Shown in pieces: positions 47,440 through 55,834 of a stretch of DNA of 64,000 nucleotides. Source of the stretch: Yponomeuta sedellus. Lineage: Eukaryota; Arthropoda; Insecta; Lepidoptera; Yponomeutidae. Each line of letters begins with the position of its first letter. Position 1 is the stretch's first letter. The DNA lies in the NCBI GenBank assembly GCA_934045075.1, contig OW203751.1, positions 2,057,822 to 2,121,821 of the forward strand, in the 5' to 3' direction. The notes beneath the pieces were generated by a model, which was given only the letters and a program-made list of their open reading frames with translations, had not been told where the DNA came from and did not search any database. The position numbers were made by a program, and so were the translations under genes.

Positions 47440-47960
47440 ATATGTTTTTTATCCCAACATTAAAAGTCTCTTGGCTTCCCAATGCACAGTAAAAAGAACT
47501 TGTTTTTATGCCAACAATAAAACTCATATGTACATACATACATAACCTCACGCCTGTATCCCAGAGGGGTAGGCAGAGACCAGGGACTGCCACTTGCCAC
47601 GATCTTGACAGATCACCTTCGCTTCATCAACGTTCATAAGGCGTTGCATGCACGCACGCCGGTTCCGTGTACTTTTTATCTTTCCCTCTGCTAATACATC
47701 CCCTATTTGGTTGATGTAAGTCAGTCTGGTACGTCCCTTACCAGCCCCTCCCCTCACAGTAAAGAAACATGTTTTTATACCAACAGTAATTATCTCTTGT
47801 CCTCCTAATGCACAGTAAACAGAAAATGTTTTATACCAACAGTAAACGTCTCTTGTACTCCTAATTCACAGTAAAGAAAACACGTTTTTATACTAACAGT
47901 TAAAACTCTCTTGTCCTCCTAATGCGCAGTAAACAGAAAATGTTTTCATACCAGAGGAGG
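47437..47960 (+). repeat. Intron B minisatellite (about 60 bp unit), split by a repeat
   Basis: About four imperfect units contain CTCTTGTCCTCCTAATGC, ACAGTAAA and a ATGTTTTTATACCAACAG stretch. Between 47530 and 47755 a different repeat interrupts the array (it begins CATAACCTCACGCCTGTATC). The same repeat appears in reverse at about 23150-23240. Confidence 0.65.
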
Positions 47961-47989
47961 ACATCATAAAACAAAAAAAAACGTTTCAG

Positions 47990-48093
47990 GTTCTATATCC
48001 CTCCTGACGCTGTCCGTATCACCCGGGGGCGCCTCTCAGATGCCGCCCATCATGAGCCAGTCCGCTCCATCGGCCACGTGCGATGACGACTCG
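47990..48093 (+). CDS. CdGAPr: CdGAPr-like Rho GAP, coding exon C
   Basis: Exon of 104 bases, acceptor TTTCAG at 47984-47989, donor GTGAGT at 48094. It reads (G)SISLLTLSVSPGGASQMP, then PIMSQSAPSATCDDDS, and ends in phase 0, directly ahead of the PX exon. The segment is low-complexity, rich in Ser and Pro, with a short acidic end; a linker role is inferred. Intron B before it (1421 bp) contains a probable solo LTR and a minisatellite; intron C after it (727 bp) contains a SINE and a LINE-type tail. Confidence 0.8.
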
Positions 48094-48125
48094 GTGAGTA
48101 AAATTTTAATTTATTTGATGCACCA

Positions 48126-48556
48126 GAAGCGCTCGTGGCCTAGCGTAACCGAGTTATTGGAATCAATTACTTAGGTTAATTTGGGACCCGTGCCCCAGCA
48201 GTTGGGACGTACAAGGGTTGATAACGAACTTGGGTTAAGCAACAACAGGCACGGTCAGGTACCGGATGGATGACCGTCTCGTGACTACCGCTGGTGGCAG
48301 TTTTTCCGAGCGCTTCCGTGCTTCGGCACGTTAAGCCGTTGGTGCCATGTGCCATGGCTGTCATGTAATGGCAGTCGTTGAGCCATGTCAGAAGCCTTAT
48401 GTGCGGCTCGATAACTTCTGACAGTAAGGCCCGCCACTGTCTTACAATCCTCCACCAACCCGGACTTGGCCCCCGTGGTGGAGTATGGCCTAACCTTCCT
48501 GCGATGCAGGAAGAGACCCGTGCCCCAGCAGTGGGGACATACAAAGGGTTGATATC
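48126..48556 (+). mobile_element. SINE (GCTCGTGGCCTAG family), intron C
   Basis: Starts AGCGCTCGTGGCCTAGCG and ends GGACATACAAAGGGTTGAT. It has a partial internal repeat of its own 3' end near 48185-48220. It shares about 300 bp with 44744-45058. Sense orientation in the GAP gene. Confidence 0.7.
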
Positions 48557-48689
48557 ATCATCAATCTCTCTCTGAGAGAAGGCATGTGCCGCGCAGTGGG
48601 ACGTTTATAGGCTATGTAAACAAACGAAAAATACAGTTCTATAGATTCATGAGGACTTGAGAAAAGATAGTCAGAGTGGAGTTTTTTTC

Positions 48690-48815
48690 CCCGCTGCCTT
48701 TTTCTCCACCACACTACGGCCCGAAGGCAGCGGCTGTCACTTTCATGTTACATTGTACTTTGACATGCAGCATATAGAGTGTAAATTCTTTACGTTGAAA
48801 TAAATTGAATTGAAT
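48690..48815 (+). repeat. LINE/SINE-type tail abutting exon D acceptor
   Basis: CCGCTGCCTTTTTCTCC...CTACGGCCCGAAGGCAGCGGC...TTTACGTTGAAATAAATTGAATTGAATT. Relatives lie at 12165-12249, 26770-26815 (tail only) and 63935-64000 (cut by the window edge). It ends 5 bases before exon D, and its tail forms the region upstream of the CCAG acceptor. Confidence 0.6.
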
Positions 48816-48820
48816 TCCAG

Positions 48821-48989
48821 CCGCCGCCGCCGCCGGCGTCCTGCCGCTTCCCGAAGCTGGAGGAGTGCGCGCACTTCCACTACGAGCGGGTGGCGCTCGG
48901 TGGCCTCGCGGTGGCGCTGCTGGCCTGCGAGCCGGGCGCCAGCGACGGCCACTGCGCCACGCACGCCGGCGACGCCGCGCTCTGCGAAG
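48821..48989 (+). CDS. CdGAPr: CdGAPr-like Rho GAP, coding exon D (start of PX domain)
   Basis: Exon of 169 bases reading PPPPPASCRFPKLEECAHFH, YERVALGGLAVALLACEPG and onward to CE(G). The block FPKLEECAHFHYE is the conserved entry to the atypical PX domain of ARHGAP32/33 and CdGAPr, where FPK(M/L)xxCAHFHYE precedes the first beta strand; PX domains bind phosphoinositide membranes. GC content is far above its surroundings. Both splice sites touch repeat DNA: the acceptor follows a LINE-type tail ending in a GAATT repeat, and the donor GTACAG is the first base run of a repeat also present near 1607. An opposite-strand reading frame here is only a shadow of this GC-rich exon. Confidence 0.9.
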
Positions 48990-49125
48990 GTACAGTACTA
49001 CACACATCATAAAAGTCCCTTCGGGAATCTACGTTCGCGCAGACTAGGAAGAAGTGTAACGCAAGTACCCGAAGCTACAAGTACATTCAACGTGATCTTT
49101 AACCGTCACGGTTAAGGTGCAGAAT
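48990..49125 (+). repeat. Repeat beginning at the exon D splice donor
   Basis: The run GTACAGTACTACAC...AAAAGTCCCTTCGGGAATCT...GGTTAAGGTGCAGAAT matches 1607-1735 closely, including the first bases of the intron. No terminal inverted repeat or target duplication was found. The family is not recognised. Confidence 0.7.
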
Positions 49126-49374
49126 TGATTGCCACAGTAGCGCTACCTATTTCGCTCACGCTAATATTGCCAAACTAACAGTCACCTGCATCTATGACGT
49201 TGAATCAACCAATAGCAACAAAGGCGCGCGGCCTACCATAAAATGAAACTATCTGATTGGTCGATTAACTTGCCGCACATCCAAAATTTGGTCATCTGCG
49301 CAGGTACATCCGCGAGACTTATTTCTTGTGTAGCACTGTACGCGACTGTTGATAAAAATAATATCACGTCATTG

Positions 49375-49625
49375 ATATAGCAAACTGCCAGCGCTCTTCC
49401 AATTGAGCTAATGGGCAACTCACCCATTCGCTCTTCCAATTGAGCTAATGGGCTAATGGGTGAGTCGCCCATTACCTCAATTGGAAGAGCGCTGGCACGG
49501 ATAGCCAGAGATCGCGGGTTCGAATCCCGGCATGGGTGGAATTTTTAGCCTCTTAATAGGTTTTTTAAAAAAAACTAAATTATAGTTCCTTAGCACGGGT
49601 TAGTGCATTAAAATAAAAATAGTGT
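49375..49625 (+). mobile_element. tRNA-SINE fold-back copy in intron D
   Basis: Two short minus pieces of the A-box region (CGCTCTTCCAATTGAGCTAA, twice) stand before a plus copy with A and B boxes and the GCACGGGTTAGTGCATTAA tail. Confidence 0.75.
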
Positions 49626-50330
49626 AATTAAGTAATATCTAAACATATTCACCAATGTATCCGTATACTTGAGACGCACAATACTTAAATTAATTATGTC
49701 TGTACTGACATTGATCTAAGTACAAAATAATTAATTGCCAAAATACAGGAGTATGGCAATTACTTGAATTGTCAAATTGTACCGTTAGCCTTTAAGTGCT
49801 TTTGTAAAGCCCTCAAGGCTTACAATACCCCGCCTGTATGTTGCTCTTTGTGGTGAGAAACAGCGGCGGATTTAAAAATTTGCCGCTAGTTGGCTATTAA
49901 ATTTTTGCCGCCCCTACTGACCTTTCAAATTTAATACGTTAGTTTAGTTCACAATCATATGAATTTAAAAACCTATTTAGAGGCTAAAAATTTCACCCAT
50001 GCCGGGACTCGAACCCGCAACCCCTGGCCATCCGTACCAGTACCGTACCGTACGTAATCATATGAATTACATTCTGAAATTGCAATTTTATGATTTGCGC
50101 TCGGATTACGGATTACGAACGTAATACTACGTTCGTATGTTCGTACGTATAATACTACGCACTTGCATATAATTATAAGTTTTTTCTTATTCCTGTAAGA
50201 TTGAAATTAAAAAAAAATTGGGCTAAATTTGCCGCCCCTCTAAATCTGCCGCCCTAGGCTCCAGCCTACTTAGCCTATTGGTGAATCCGCCACCGGTGAG
50301 AAATTAACTTTTACTTTACTCTCTCCGCAG

Positions 50331-50475
50331 GCTGGATATGCCTAAAGGTGCGCTCCCACGTGAACGCCTCGACCGCTGCCAACGGCACTCCGAACGCCCC
50401 GGACAACGACTCCGTGGAGTGGAACCTCACTCGAGACGCCCACAACCTGCTGCAGCTGGATGATATGCTTCACAG
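50331..50475 (+). CDS. CdGAPr: CdGAPr-like Rho GAP, coding exon E (middle of PX domain)
   Basis: Exon of 145 bases, acceptor CTCCGCAG, donor GTGAGG at 50476. It reads GWICLKVRSHVNASTAANG, TPNAPDNDSVEWNLTRDAHN and LLQLDDMLHR. The stretch VEWNLTRDAHNLLQLDDMLHR corresponds to the PX core, where relatives have a W-x-V-x-R-S-Y-x-D-F-x-x-L-D-x-x-L-H pattern; here RDAHNLLQLDDMLH keeps the L-D-x-x-L-H part. An Asn/Ala/Thr-rich loop (NASTAANGTPNAPDND) is an insertion relative to the vertebrate proteins as I remember them. It ends with AG, completed to Arg by exon F. Confidence 0.88.
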
Positions 50476-50864
50476 GTGAGGGACGAGCCGAGCCCTGGTC
50501 GGGGTCTTATGGTCTTCCGCGGTAGATCAATCAATCGGCCCATACTCATTCACTGTTCGCGGCCTCGGTGGCGCAGCGGTTTAGCACGCTGACTGTATTT
50601 TAACAAACATATTTAGAGGCTAAAAACTCCACCCATTCCGGGATTCGAACCCGCGACCTCTGGCTATCCGTGCGTATGATAATAATAATATCCGTGCGTA
50701 TCTGGTATCTGGCACGGATAGCCAGAGGTCACGGGTTCGAATCCCGGCATGGGTGGAATTTTTAGCCTCTAAATGTGTTTTTTAAAATTGTCCTTAGCAC
50801 GGGTTAGTGCATTAAAAATAATATAATCATACGCCGACTGTATATTAATATATTAGTCCAGACC

Positions 50865-50985
50865 ATCCAAAGGTTGTCTGGAAGAGATCACTTTTAGTGA
50901 TAAGGCCGCCGTCTGTACTCTTAGCTAAGAAATATGTGTGTAATTTCCATTATTTACAATAAAGTGTTCTCTATCTATCTTACAT
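50865..50985 (+). repeat. LINE tail family (GTTGTCTGGAAGAGATC ... ACAATAAAGTG)
   Basis: Reads GGTTGTCTGGAAGAGATCAC, TAAGGCCGCC, then ACAATAAAGTGTTCTC and TCTATCTATC. Copies: 12745-12870 (-), 12970-13090 (-), 13065-13180 (-), 16590-16710 (-), 22900-22985 (-), 23395-23460 (+), 37105-37140 (-), 45125-45250 (-), 52890-52995 (+) and 55285-55400 (-). Confidence 0.65.
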
Positions 50986-51028
50986 TCAGAATCAAGTTTT
51001 CCTTCAATTTAGATGAAAAATTTTCAAC

Positions 51029-51270
51029 GGCCTCGCTGGCGCAGCAGTTTGGCACGCTGACTGCAAAACCGAAGGTCTCGGGTTCGATCCCCGGCCGGGT
51101 CAAAGTAGGAAACGAACTTTTCTAGTTTGTCTCGGGTCTTGGATGTTATCTATGAATTTATTGTATTAAATCTATCGTCGAGTTAGCACCTATAACACAA
51201 GTCATTTGGTTGTACTTAGTATAGGGCTAACGAGATCTGTGTAATATGTCCATGAATATTTTTTTTTATT
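51029..51270 (+). mobile_element. tRNA-derived SINE, third family
   Basis: Head GGCCTCGCTGGCGCAGCAGT, B box GGTTCGATCCC, then a body with CTCGGGTCTTGGATGTTATC and AGGGCTAACGAGATCTGTGT. A minus copy is at 11455-11700; a head-only piece at 50560-50598 is cut by a tRNA-SINE. Confidence 0.72.
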
Positions 51271-51361
51271 GTTGAACTAGTCCGTTTACTGTTGGTTTTT
51301 ACTAATTACTTTAGGAATTAGCTACAACTTTACTAACTTACCACTCTTTACCACTCCACAG

Positions 51362-51546
51362 ATGCATCTACGACAGGAAAGTCTCCAACCTACCTGACCT
51401 GTCCAAGGAAATCACGGAATCCCTAGTGGAGGACCGGGTAGCCTACACCAGACTAATTGGTGACTATATGCACCACCTGTCCATGATAGCTGATGACTCC
51501 ATAAACTGCGGTCCCGTGCTGAACTGGTTTCAGATGGATAACAAAG
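51362..51546 (+). CDS. CdGAPr: CdGAPr-like Rho GAP, coding exon F (end of PX domain)
   Basis: Exon of 185 bases, acceptor CCACAG (AG at 51360-51361), donor GTGAGG at 51547. It reads CIYDRKVSNLPDLSKEITES, LVEDRVAYTRLIGDYMHHLS and MIADDSINCGPVLNWFQMDN, then K. CIYDRxxSxLPxL and (I/L)NCGPxLxW are hallmarks of the C-terminal helices of this PX family. The frame stays open for about 67 more codons into the intron, to a TAG at 51747. The 3' part of the exon and the start of its intron are repeated downstream (51766-52741). Confidence 0.92.
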
Positions 51547-51765
51547 GTGAGGATACTGCATCGCGCAAGCGAAGTGTTTCACCCAGGGTATATAACACGG
51601 TACTGGCTTTTCTTTATTTAGATTTAAGACAAGGATGGTGTAGTTTCGACTACAGGAACGTTAAGGAATCCTTTGTCAGCCAAGTTTTAAAGTCTGCCAT
51701 CTCGTTAGATATTTCCAAGATGGCTGACTTAGTATTCTTCATAGATTAGTTAATTAGTTTATCTG

Positions 51766-52741
51766 CACCAAACTCATTGGAGACTATATTCATCACCTCA
51801 GGTGATGAATATAGGAGGGGACATGGACAGGTGACTCACCTGTCCATGATAGCTGATGACTCCATCAACTGCGGTCCCGTTCTGAACTGGTTTCAGATGG
51901 ATAACAAAGGTGAGGATCCTGCATCGCGCAAGCGAAGTGTTTCGCCCGGGGTATATAAGACGGTACTGACTTTTGTTTATTTAGTTAGATTCAAGACTTG
52001 GATGGTGTATTTTAAGCCAGCCATCTTGTTAGATATTTTCAAGATGGCAGACTTTATTCTTCATAGATTGGATAATTAGTTCATCTGCACCAAACTCATT
52101 GGAGACTATATTCATCACCTCAGCTGATGAATATAGTCTATATTCGTCACCTCAGGTGATGAATATAGGACAGGACATGGACAGGTGACTCACCTGTCCA
52201 TGATAGCTGATGACTCCTCATCAACTGCGGTCCCGTGCTGAACTGGTTTCAGATGGACAACAAAGGTGAGGATCCTGCATCGCGCAAGCCAAGTGTTTCT
52301 CCCGGGGTATATAAGACGGTACTGAATTTTGTTTATTTAGAGTGCGGCCTCGAGGGGGATCGCTCCCGATGTGGGTATAGGGGTCCCTAGGACCAAAACC
52401 AGCCCCAAGGTGGTATTTAGTGGGTATTCGCACTTCTTGTGAGTCCCATATTGGCACGGCCGAGTCCATGCTGTTATGCATAAGCATGCACCACCTCCCT
52501 CCCCGGGAAAAAGTTTATATAGATTTAAGACTAGGAAGGTGTAGTTTCGACTACAGTAACGTAAAGGAATCCTTTGTCAGCCAAGTTTTTAAGTCGGCCA
52601 TCTTGTTAGATATTTCCAAGACGGCTGACATAGGCTTCACGCCTTCACGGATTAGTAAACTAGTTCACCTGCACCAGACACATTGGAGGCTATAATGCTC
52701 TGTCCACGATAGCTGATGACTCCAATAATTGCGGTCCTGAT
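51766..52741 (+). repeat. Tandem partial copies of exon F with its donor and intron start
   Basis: Three further copies follow the real exon F. Copy 2 has exon-like DNA at about 51837-51909 encoding LSMIADDSINCGPVLNWFQM with only silent changes, followed by an intact GTGAGG donor at 51910. Copy 3 (52191-52265, donor at 52266) has a two-base insertion that breaks the frame, and an insertion of about 170 bp at 52341-52515 flanked by GTTTATWTAG. Copy 4 (about 52668-52741) is decayed and stops before the donor. The spacing of the donors is 363 and 356 bp. Small palindromes (for example around TTCATCACCTCAGGTGATGAA) replaced the exon's start in copies 2 and 3. The copies lack the N-terminal 60% of the exon, so they look like pseudo-exons and not full alternative exons. 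Confidence 0.9.
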
Positions 52742-52996
52742 AAAATGTACTGAAATTCTAATTCTAGTTTAATTCTGATTCTTCCAATTCTAAGCATTCT
52801 ATATATTAAGCATTATTTATATAAGTAGTGTATTAAAATATTCATATTTGCACCGACTACCCGTCTCTTATTTCCTCCAGCGACTTTCCGTCGTAAGGTT
52901 GTCTGGAAGAAATTGCTTTGAGCAATAAGGCCGCCAATTGTACTTTGTATCTTTACATGTTTTATAATATGTGCTCTGGTGTACAATAAAGAATAT

Positions 52997-53227
52997 TACA
53001 CTATTTTTATTTTTAATGCACTAACCCGTGCTAAGGAACAAATTTAAAAACCTATTTAGAGGCTAAAAATTTCACCCATGCCGGGATTCGAACCCGCAAC
53101 CTCTGGCTATCCGTACCAGCGCTCTACCAATTGAGCTCAATTGGTAGAGCGCTGGTACGGATAGCCAGAGGTTGCGGGTTCGAATCCCGGCATGGGTGAA
53201 ATTTTTAGCCTCTAAATAGGTTTTTAA
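52997..53227 (+). mobile_element. Palindromic tRNA-SINE dimer with 13-bp target duplication
   Basis: Inverted tRNA-like halves meet at AATTGAGCTCAATT (about 53137), giving arms of about 100 bp. The target duplication AATAAAGAATATT occurs at 52983-52995 and 53228-53240; the site is a LINE tail. The 5' half has the longer outer end (TTACACTATTTTTATTTTTA...). Confidence 0.82.
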
Positions 53228-53468
53228 AAATAAAGAATATTCTTATCTTATCTTATCATTCTCTTGATTCATTCTATTCTCTACATTTTATTAGTTCAAT
53301 TCTTCTTTTCAGTAATTGGCAATGACATTATTTTATTTTGAATTAATTATTTATCATGTAAGAATTTTATAATCTTTTTAATGCACTAACTCGTCGTCGT
53401 CGTCGTCGTCAGGCTATACTAGTCCACTGCTGGACATAGCCCTCCCCTAATGAGCGCCATAGCGCCCC

Positions 53469-53654
53469 TTAAGCTTGCCGCATCCAGCATCTGCCTGCAG
53501 TTTTTCGCACATCGTCATCCCACCTGGTCGAAGGGCGACCTACACTGCGTTTGCCGAGTCGCGGTCTCCAATCAAGAACACGTTTACTCCAACGGTTGTC
53601 GGTTCTTCGCGAGATATGGCCAGCCCACTGCCACTTCAGCTTGCTTCTTCTCAC
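53469..53654 (-). pseudogene. LINE reverse-transcriptase C-terminal fragment
   Basis: Encodes RRSKLKWQWAGHISRRTDNR, WSKRVLDWRPRLGKRSVGRP and STRWDDDVRKTAGRCWMRQA. The W(A/V)GHxxRRxDxRW...GRPxTRWxDD pattern is the C-terminus of insect RTE-like endonuclease/RT proteins (clade from memory, not tested). The remainder of the element is absent. Less complete relatives are at 34609-34765 and 36720-36900. Confidence 0.7.
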
Positions 53655-53979
53655 TGACTAACCCGTGCTGAGGACAATTTTAAAAACCTATTTAGAGGCT
53701 AAAAATTCTCCCAACTGAGCTAATGGGCGACTACCAGTGAAATTTCGAATCTCTTCACTCTTTACATGTGGGAATTTACATCTGTATTATAACTAGGTAC
53801 AATGCATTTATCATAATTCTCATAACAAATGTCAAAATTAGTCAAAATATTTCACGGGTGGAATTTTTAGCCTCTAAATAGGTTTTTTAAAATTGTCCTT
53901 AGCACGGGTTAGTGCATTAAAAAGAATATAAAAGTATTTCAAGTCAAAATTTACAATTAGGTTTACAAAAGTTACGTAA

Positions 53980-54475
53980 CCGAGTCGCAGGAGATGTTTA
54001 GGAAATCATCCTTTAGCGTTGCTCGGTCAATTCACATTCGTAGACTATGTGATCGATGGTTTGTGGGCGTCCGCTTTCGCAGGCGCCCGAATCACACCAG
54101 TCCCATTTGTGCCATAGGTAGGCACAGTTGCCCACGCCCGTCCTGAGGCGGTTATGGTAGATTTAAAAACCTATTTAGAGGCTAAAAATTTCACCCATGC
54201 CGGGATTCGAACCCGCAACCTCTGGCTATCCGTGCCAGCGCTCTACCAATTGAGCCAATGGGCGACTCACGGCATCAGTGAAATTTCGAATACAGAGAAT
54301 AGTGTAAAGAGGTTGCGGGTTCGAATCCCGGCATGGGTGAAAATTTTTAGCCTCTAAATAGGTTTTTAAATTTGTTCCTTAGCACGGGTTAGTGCATTAA
54401 AAATAAAAATAGTGTAACGGTTATGGTAGAACCAACCAAAAATGCTCAGTGTTCATAGTGGCCAAAACCAGCCAG
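53980..54475 (-). pseudogene. LINE ORF2 C-terminal fragment (Cys/His end), interrupted by SINE
   Basis: On the minus strand 54003-54160 reads YHNRLRTGVGNCAYLWHKWD, WCDSGACESGRPQTIDHIVY and ECEL. The pattern RTG-x(3)-C...W...D-S-x(2)-C...QT-x(2)-HI-x(3)-C is the C-terminal zinc motif of Jockey/R1-type LINE proteins. The SINE dimer at 54161-54416 cuts it. Confidence 0.7.
54161..54416 (+). mobile_element. Palindromic tRNA-SINE dimer with target duplication
   Basis: A minus-oriented tRNA-like SINE piece is followed by a plus-oriented one, with shared outer ends (AACCTATTTAGAGGCTAAAA and its inverse). It is flanked by the duplication GGTTATGGTAGA (left near 54150, right near 54419). It sits inside a LINE ORF fragment that continues on both sides. 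Confidence 0.8.
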
Positions 54476-54515
54476 CCGTGACCTCTGACCGATTAACGAG
54501 CCGAACCGCTTACAG

Positions 54516-54665
54516 GCCACAAGCTGCTGGTCGCCAACGAGGACTCTAACTCCATCAACACGCCGGCCGTGGCGGCTGCCTATTCAGTCAGAAAGTACGT
54601 CTCTCAGGCGCGGGACGAGATCAGCTTCGAGGTTGGGGATATGATCTCCATTATCGATATGCCCG
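54516..54665 (+). CDS. CdGAPr: CdGAPr-like Rho GAP, coding exon G (first half of SH3 domain)
   Basis: Exon of 150 bases, acceptor CTTACAG, donor GTGAGT at 54666. It reads GHKLLVANEDSNSINTPAVA, AAYSVRKYVSQARDEISFEV and GDMISIIDMP. NTPAVAAA-(x)4-KY is the entry to the SH3 domain of this family, and RDEISFEVGDMISIIDMP is its RT loop and n-Src side, with the acidic DE-x-S-F-x-x-GD pattern of SH3 domains. The second half of the domain is in exon H, 8.4 kb away, because a TRIM and a BEL/Pao element sit in the intron. A decayed inverted copy of the acceptor and first 30 bases of this exon lies at 36559-36645. Confidence 0.93.
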
Positions 54666-55573
54666 GTGAGTTGAAAACTTTGCCTTTTTTATTTATTTAT
54701 GTAATTTACAGGGTCTGGCTGATGACCAGAGTGCTTAGTGCGAGTTTTTTAACTACTCGATCGCGTTAACGTAAACTCATATTTCTATGGCATCGAGGAA
54801 GCGCCACCTAGCGACAAGTATGGAAATTGAAATAGCTGAGTGCGAGTTGTAATGGTTTACGTTGAGAAGTGAACACGTTTACCAGCCAAAACACGAATAA
54901 ACGCGAGTGCGAGTTGTACTGTGACAGCGTTGTGCCAGTTCGAACGGTTAACTTACTCATACTCACTACTCAATGCTCGATTAACGCGGTAGTAAAGTTA
55001 TTAGATTGGATCTGTCAAACTCGCACTAAGCACTCTGCGTTACAGATTCTATCTGTAGCACACGCTGAGTGAAGCGCTCGTGGCCTAGTCGGACCGAGTG
55101 AGCCATTTTCGTAAAATTATTTTAACTCTGTGGAAAAATAACTCGCAGTGTCGTGGTGTTAAATCTGACGTCACGCCCAGGTAAACAAATATCGTAATCA
55201 CTAGTAGTTGCAACAAAGCACGGGTGAAGTTCACCAATGTTTACCTAAGCGTGACGTCACGCGGTGAGATTGGTTGTTTCAGTTAAAATTATACTTTATT
55301 GCACACGAAACATTAAAAAAGGGACATTACATAAGAAATAACATGTATAAAGGCGAGCTTATCTCTGTAAGAGATTTCTTCCAGCAAACCTTGATTTTAT
55401 AATCTTTTATTGAAAATATTTGTAAACTCATCTTTATTTATTAAAGTAAATTAGTCTTTCAAATTCTTTTAATATGTACTGTAGTGTTTGAGTCGGAGGT
55501 AATGATACGACGCGTGTGCTCGTCGTATCATTACCTCCGAAAACGTAAAACTGGTTTATTTCAGATAACCCAC

Positions 55574-55807
55574 TGTCTTAGCACGACATAATGGAGTTAT
55601 TAAAACCCAATAAATATAGATACAAGACTTTAATTCAGAATAAATTAACAAATGTAAAGCGCCTTCGGCGGCGGTCAATCGAAAAGTAGTTTTGCAGGTA
55701 GACCTATATAACTAATACAATGCAAGATATGCGTTTAATAATGTAGCAACATCGCGGAGCAGCAACTTCTTGCGCTTAACGTCATCACAGGCACTTGGGC
55801 CTGAACA
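55574..55807 (-). repeat. BEL/Pao 3' LTR
   Basis: 234 bp, TG...CA. The Pol stop codon (55835) lies only 27 bases inside it, so there is almost no 3' untranslated region. Confidence 0.94.
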
Positions 55808-55834
55808 TCTTCCCGCCCAGTTGAAAGGCGTCTT

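Noticed and set aside
48714..49010. Arg/Pro-rich minus-strand frame
   Set aside because: Antisense shadow of the GC-rich exon D.
51840..52265. Mutually exclusive alternative exons F2 and F3
   Set aside because: The copies lack the first 60% of exon F and copy 3 is out of frame; they cannot replace the exon.
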